DNA of 33,779 nt from Nemertoderma westbladi (lineage: Eukaryota; Xenacoelomorpha; Nemertodermatida; Nemertodermatidae), in NCBI GenBank assembly GCA_032718475.1, contig JAUCBJ010001636.1, positions 1 to 33,779 on the forward strand. The letters are read 5' to 3'. Position 1 is the stretch's first letter, and the number at the start of each line of letters is the position of its first letter. The translations under genes and the position numbers were made by a program. This document shows, piece after piece, positions 29,596 through 33,779 of this stretch. The notes beneath the pieces are model-generated. The model was not told the origin of the DNA. It searched no databases and saw nothing but the letters and a program-made list of their open reading frames with translations.

Positions 29596-31168
29596 CCGCT
29601 GCTGCAAAGAGCATTAAGACCAATCGTGCCAGTGGAGTAGATGGTGTTCCCCCTGAGGTCTTTAAAATACCTGAGTGTTTAAAGCTCATCTATCCCATCA
29701 TAGTAGACATGTACCGTACAACAAGAGTCCCACAAGAAATGAAAACAAATAAGTTGGTGCCAGTTCCCAAGAAGGGCAACCTAACACTCTATGGTTCTTT
29801 TCGGGGAATCTCATTGATCTCGATTGCTGCAAAGCTATACAATAGGATTCTATTAAATCGCATCAGGGATCCCATTGAGAGACTGCTCCGTGGAAATCAG
29901 AATGGGTTCCGTAAAGGTCGTGGGACCATGGAGCCCATTTTGGCACTTAGAAGGATAATTGAAGAATTATCAAAAAAGAAAGACAGGCATCTGGCTGTTA
30001 TCTTTGTTGACTTCTTCAAGGCCTTTGATTCAGTCTCTCGCTCACGTATGTTCAGCATACTTTCATTATATGGGATTCCTGATGAAATTATTGCAGCAAT
30101 CAGATCAGTATACGATGGTTCGACAACATTTGTGTCTACTGTTGACGGTGACACAGAACCATTTGAAGTGTTATGGGGCGTCCTCCAAGGAGACACACTT
30201 GCACCATTCTTGTTCATTATTGTGGTTGACTATGTTCTACGCATGTCCTTAGATCATCATAATGATGATGGGGTGATGATAACTCCACCTACTGGCTCCA
30301 GAAGTCGAGGAAATCCTGCCAAGTACCTAACTGATCTAGACTTTGCTGATGACTTAGGAGTACTCTCAGAATCATTAGAGGGAGCCCAACGGCTCCTCAG
30401 CTCATTAGAACATGCTGCTTCTAGTGTTGGTCTTTTTATTAACTCCAGAAAGACCAAAATTCTGACAGTTAACTTTGAAAGTCCTCAGCAAGTCTCTGAT
30501 CGGATGAGCATAAGCTCAAAGGATGGTATGCTTGAGCATGTGGACGACTTCTGTTACCTGGGATCATGGATCCGGAAGTCAGGTGAGGACCTTCGAATAC
30601 GTAAGGGAAAGGCATGGGCAGCCTTGAATAGGCTTTCCAGGATTTGGAAGTCACCGAGAATTAATCGGAAACTTAAGGTCCGATTATTTAGAGCAGCAGT
30701 AGTTCCAGTACTCCTCTATGGGAGTCCATGCTGGGCTCTAACTGCTGAGGACACCAAATCTCTGGATGGCACATTCACAAGAATGCTACGCCGGGTTCAT
30801 TGTGTCAAGTACAATGCACACATCTCCAACCAGACACTATATAGCATTGGAGGTGTCTCATTGGTTCCCCCAAGCTTGACACTAGAACAAAATCGCCTCC
30901 GCTTTGCAGGACATTGCTTTCGCCGTGAGGACCAGCCAGTGCATAATCTTGTACTTTGGCAGCCTTATGGAGTGAATAAGCATGGTGGACAGCCCATGAC
31001 TTTCTTGAGACGCATCTTAAAGGCCACTGGCCTTAAAGATGCGGATGATCTAGCAAATGTCATGGGTGATAGGGAGTTGTGGCGGTGCAATTTTGTTGAC
31101 AAGCCGGCACAGCATTCTTAAAAATGCAGCTGCAATGCAGCATGCCGATCCTAGTAGTAGTAGTAGTA
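29596..31168 (+). mobile_element. RTE-like retrotransposon, copy C, 5' truncated
   Basis: Plus-strand copy of the same family as copy A, truncated about 480 bp further downstream than A. It ends CCTAGTAGTAGTAGTAGTA, a TAG microsatellite tail, followed by the right target duplication. Its sequence is almost the same as copy A, implying recent mobilisation from closely related full-length sources elsewhere. Confidence 0.9.
29598..31121 (+). CDS. Reverse transcriptase ORF of RTE copy C (N-terminus missing)
   Basis: Open from the truncation border (AAKSIKTNRASGVDGVPPEV) to the TAA at 31119-31121, about 507 codons; the first ATG is at 29709. It has the same RT motifs as copy A (IFVDFFKAFD, GVLQGDTLAP, FADD) and the same C-terminal FAGHCFRRED and GDRELWR blocks. 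Differences from copy A seen on reading are few (for example LYSIGG for LYNIGG, WQPYG for WQPHG, and LKATGLKDADD for LKDTGLEDADD). No stop or frameshift. It lacks the endonuclease and its own promoter, so it is not autonomous. Confidence 0.85.
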   Translation, partial: AAAKSIKTNRASGVDGVPPEVFKIPECLKLIYPIIVDMYRTTRVPQEMKTNKLVPVPKKGNLTLYGSFRGISLISIAAKLYNRILLNRIRDPIERLLRGNQNGFRKGRGTMEPILALRRIIEELSKKKDRHLAVIFVDFFKAFDSVSRSRMFSILSLYGIPDEIIAAIRSVYDGSTTFVSTVDGDTEPFEVLWGVLQGDTLAPFLFIIVVDYVLRMSLDHHNDDGVMITPPTGSRSRGNPAKYLTDLDFADDLGVLSESLEGAQRLLSSLEHAASSVGLFINSRKTKILTVNFESPQQVSDRMSISSKDGMLEHVDDFCYLGSWIRKSGEDLRIRKGKAWAALNRLSRIWKSPRINRKLKVRLFRAAVVPVLLYGSPCWALTAEDTKSLDGTFTRMLRRVHCVKYNAHISNQTLYSIGGVSLVPPSLTLEQNRLRFAGHCFRREDQPVHNLVLWQPYGVNKHGGQPMTFLRRILKATGLKDADDLANVMGDRELWRCNFVDKPAQHS

Positions 31169-31177
31169 GAGCTTATG
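31169..31177. repeat. Target-site duplication, right, RTE copy C
   Basis: Partner of 29587-29595. Confidence 0.8.
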
Positions 31178-31245
31178 GTAAAGAGATAGGCCGAACTTAC
31201 AATTTCCAAATAGATTGTTCATATAATAAATATATTTTTGGTATT

Positions 31246-31253
31246 TGATTTCA
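31246..31253. repeat. Target-site duplication, left, G-tract MITE copy 2
   Basis: TGATTTCA, repeated at 31518-31525. Confidence 0.75.
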
Positions 31254-31517
31254 AGATAGGGGGGGGGGGGGGGGGGGGGGAACTGGACGCAATAAAAATT
31301 CATCCCTCTCCAGGGGAAATTGGACGCAAATAACAACAGCTGATTATTCTCAAAAATAAAACTGTAACCTGTTCTATTGTGTTTACTTTATTGTTTTGGT
31401 TAAAATAACGTGCCACTGTAACCTGCTCCTTTCCCAAAATTTAGAAATTAATATTGAGGCGGGATATTAATTCGCCAAGATGGGATTTGCGTCCAGTCCC
31501 ACCCCCCTCCTATCTCT
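31254..31517. mobile_element. G-tract MITE, copy 2
   Basis: 264 bp bounded by the 8-bp duplication TGATTTCA. Left end: AGATA, 22 G (31259-31280), AACTGGACGCAA. Right end, read on the minus strand: AGAGATAGGAGGGGGG then TGGGACTGGACGCAAA, so the termini are inverted repeats (AGATAGGGG...ACTGGACGCAA). No coding capacity. An 8-bp duplication is typical of hAT-type transposases, but the terminal sequence is not a familiar hAT end. Related to copy 1 at 24049-24407. Confidence 0.8.
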
Positions 31518-31525
31518 TGATTTCA
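31518..31525. repeat. Target-site duplication, right, G-tract MITE copy 2
   Basis: Partner of 31246-31253. Confidence 0.75.
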
Positions 31526-32346
31526 CTAAAAAATAGAATACATTGCATTTTACTGTTATAATTACTGTATTGAATAAAATAATTAATTGATTGTTTATTA
31601 AACCGTGCTAAGCACGTTGAACTGGAGCTCTAACAATTCCCCACTAGCGGCAGACAGGAACTGTAAAAGTCTCTGCAGAATTTCTAATTAAGCAATGCTC
31701 TTAGGTAACTACTACTAAATTTCAGATGAATCTGATCGTTGGTTCTATAATTACAGCTATTTTTACGTTTCTGTTAATTCGCCCCCTAGCGGCAGACCGG
31801 GGAACTGTAGAAGTCTGTCTGTGTGTAGAATTTCTAAATTTTTTTAAGACTACAAGTGTACCAAGTTTGGTTCCATTTCATCCATGATTGACCGACTTAT
31901 TAGCGTTCAAACATTCCTGCCACGAATAAAAGCTGCAGGAACTCGAGCGATAATTAATTTATTTATTATTAAATACTGTTTCAATTAAATTCTTTACGAA
32001 AATCTAGTCATCTTCTTTTAAATATGGACCCTGCATTCATGGAAAATATAATATTTGATAATTCATCAGTCACCAGTCAGCCTACGCTATGTGGTAGTAG
32101 GCCTGTGTGTAGTAGGCCATGGTACCACCCTACTACCGGTACCGGCTGACCGGTGGCAACTAGCACTTGCACAGCAACAGCCCTACCGGCGATACACAGG
32201 TTGAAATTTATGTAGAGTTTGCTCAACAGTACAGATATAAAATAGTTATCTAAATTATATATATTACTATTGACAAGTATTGAAATATATACCGTTATTC
32301 GTGTTATCAGTATTTGCAACATCTGACATTGAAGAGGTGAGAGAAG
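31526..32346. other. Non-coding repeat cluster
   Basis: No gene. Two related segments, about 31632-31690 and 31778-31840, share CCCCCTAGCGGCAGACCGG-like sequence, GAACTGTA(A/G)AAGTCT and AGAATTTCTAA. 31857-31908 is the inverted partner of 27939-27990. 32139-32155 holds GGTACCGGCTGACCGGT. The end (32280-32346) is a plausible 5' UTR for the next gene. Confidence 0.5.
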
Positions 32347-32873
32347 ATGAATACCGACACTCAACAAAACCAACGCTTATCACAGGTCAGTATGGTTACC
32401 TCGAAACCGGCGCGACTATCCACTCGAATACAACTTCAAAACACAAACGCCAACAATAAACTGAAAGCGAATCGAACGTCTTCAGAAGAATCTGTCATTG
32501 GGACGAAGAAAAGGAAGCCGAAACCACGGGAATGGACCACAGCTAAGATTGAATGCTCCCATTGTCAGAGTTCCTGGACCGAAATTGAAACACCAATTGC
32601 CGATGGGCTTGATCTCTCAAACCAAAACTTCCTCTGCGGGGTTTGCGCTGCAGTAAAGATTGAAAGTCTGGAAACTGGCATCCCTAGGTATTATTATTAT
32701 AAAGAGCGTCAGCCTGCGTTTAATAAATATATTTTAATACAAAACAGGTCGAACGCAAAGAGGCTTATAATGAAGACGAGTACTGCATTGATTATATTCC
32801 TATAAACCACCTGGCTTTGCATATTGAACGTGCGTTTGGAAATAAGTTCGTGCTACCCTTCCGTGGGTGGTAG
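32347..32873 (+). CDS. Small two-exon gene with a CXXC...CXXC zinc site (model)
   Basis: Proposed exons 32347-32652 and 32748-32873, 143 residues. Exon 1 (102 codons) starts at ATG 32347. It has a Ser/Asn/Gln-rich start, a basic segment (GTKKRKPKPREW, about residues 56-67) that could be a nuclear signal, and Cys pairs CSHC and CGVC about 28 residues apart, resembling half of a PHD or zinc-ribbon fold. A donor GCA|GTAAAG at 32653 and an acceptor AATACAAAACAG ending at 32747 define a 95-nt intron. Joining them keeps the frame and gives an acidic, then hydrophobic, 41-residue end beginning VERKEAYNED and closing in FRGW. Without splicing the frame runs to 32805 with a less protein-like tail. The family is unknown. 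Such Cys pairs occur in ORF1 proteins of LINEs and in transposon accessory proteins, so it may be the cargo of the surrounding insertion. Confidence 0.45.
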
Positions 32874-33087
32874 ATGTCGCGGTTATGTATTGGTGGGTGG
32901 GAAGGGAGGGGGGGGGGGGGGGGGGGGGGGTGCAGATTAAAAGGGGTGAACACGTACTGTCCCCCTTTCTTTGATTAATTGGTGGTGTGGGTTAATCTCT
33001 CATAACCTGATTTTGTGATACAGTCGCACAATTTTAATTTGTATCTCATAACTGGGCCTCGTGCTGCGCGAAGGCCCCACGAACGTG
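32874..33087. other. G23 tract and right end of the composite insertion
   Basis: A run of 23 G at 32908-32930 follows GGTGGGTGGGAAGGGA. 33061-33081 is the right inverted-repeat arm. LINE sequence resumes about 33088. Confidence 0.6.
33061..33081. repeat. Inverted-repeat arm, right
   Basis: GTGCTGCGCGAAGGCCCCAC region; 19 of 21 positions match the reverse complement of 28034-28054. Confidence 0.65.
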
Positions 33088-33537
33088 TTGTTTGGTTTAA
33101 TACTGTGGGGCTCACCAGGCTATTCCATCGATCCTCTCATAAAAATACAGAAGAAAATTATTCGAATAATTTTACTCAAAAAACATAAGGCTCACACCGA
33201 GGCATTATTTAAACATCTATGCATTCCAAAGCTGGAAGACATGTATCGTTTACAGTGTGTTACTCTAATTTTTAAACACAGAAAATCTTTAATAAAACTG
33301 CCAATTGAATTAAGCTCAAAATTTATTTTTAATAGACAAATTCACTCTTATCCCACACGTTCTGCCTCAAATTATCGTTTGCCCTTGCTTAGAACATCGT
33401 ATGCTCAAAATACCGCCATATATCAAGCATCAGCGCTTTGGAATGACCTACCTCAGGAAATTAAACAATCAACTTCCTTGGCTCAATTTAAACGCAGATG
33501 TAAACGGATCGTCATCGACTCTTACAACTCAGAATAA
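33088..33537 (+). pseudogene. Decayed LINE, C-terminal part
   Basis: Continues the LINE interrupted at 27846. FGLILWG follows on from SPYL in the usual family order. Next come KIQKKIIRII, HTEALFKHL, LEDMYRLQ, SYPTRSASNYRLP, YQASALWNDLPQEIK and FKRRCKR, ending at a TAA at 33535-33537. This is the standard C-terminal region after the reverse transcriptase in Jockey/CR1-type LINEs. This part is open throughout, unlike the 5' part. An AT-rich stretch follows as its likely 3' UTR. Confidence 0.8.
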
Positions 33538-33779
33538 ATATATAATTAAAATATATATATAATAATTTAAATATAAGACAACAACTAGTGTCATAACCGT
33601 CATTAATTTCTATGTTTGAAACTTTTACCTGTTCGTATATTTATAATGAAAGCAACAAAAATTAAATTAAATGTATTTTCTCCAAAATATTTGATCTTGG
33701 AATCCTCCAATGCGCACAAGCAATGCTTTGTATGTGTGGATTACCAGGCGGAGTTGGATTTACAGAAGGGTAGAGTAGA
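33538..33779. other. LINE 3' flank, no gene seen
   Basis: Strongly AT-rich at first (ATATATATAATAATTTAAAT). Nothing else is recognised before the sequence ends. Confidence 0.5.

Noticed and set aside
32688-32747. Alternative 60-nt intron (AG|GTATTA donor) in the small zinc-site gene
   Set aside because: It keeps the unspliced frame and a poor C-terminus; the GTAAAG donor at 32653 gives a better frame and consensus.

Overview
This is a repeat-dominated piece of an animal nuclear genome. No bacterial operon structure is present. Retrotransposons of three kinds, nested insertions, a long minisatellite, homopolymer G tracts and one clear metazoan calcium-binding gene are all visible. Frequent short motifs such as TAGGCCTAC and ACCGGTAC, and a BEL/Pao element, fit a marine invertebrate, possibly a deuterostome. 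That placement is a guess from composition and is not demonstrated by any marker gene.

Layout. 1-2.3 kb: a 5'-truncated non-LTR (RTE-like) retrotransposon, copy A, on the minus strand with a 14-bp target-site duplication. 2.3-5.85 kb: an internally deleted BEL/Pao derivative whose ORF joins a protease region directly to the region after RNase H, followed by AT-rich sequence. 5.85-7.37 kb: an unrecognised gene broken by a stop and several frameshifts. 8.0-15.2 kb: a complete BEL/Pao LTR retrotransposon on the minus strand with two 425-bp LTRs that read as identical, a 5-bp duplication ATTCG, PBS, PPT and a 1,864-codon gag-pol frame. 15.2-18.8 kb: non-coding repeats plus RTE copy B, which carries a 247-bp nested insertion. 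18.83-22.56 kb: an array of roughly 145 units of about 25 bp, each carrying AATAAA on the plus strand. 22.6-25.1 kb: a possible minus-strand exon and a G-tract MITE. 25.1-25.9 kb: an intact PDCD6 (ALG-2)-like penta-EF-hand gene. 26.3-33.5 kb: a decayed LINE split by about 5.2 kb of inserted DNA, which itself holds a broken unknown gene, RTE copy C, a second G-tract MITE with an 8-bp duplication, and a small two-exon zinc-binding gene.

How things fit together: the only confident host gene is the PDCD6-like one. Almost everything else records serial insertion. The BEL element and RTE copies A and C look young (identical LTRs; open, nearly identical reading frames). RTE copy B, the LINE and the two broken unknown genes are old. 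The best candidates for undescribed biology are the two broken unknown genes (5854-7372 and 28916-29446), the composite insertion bounded by inverted repeats at 28034 and 33061, and the AATAAA-bearing minisatellite. No working new system can be shown from the sequence alone.
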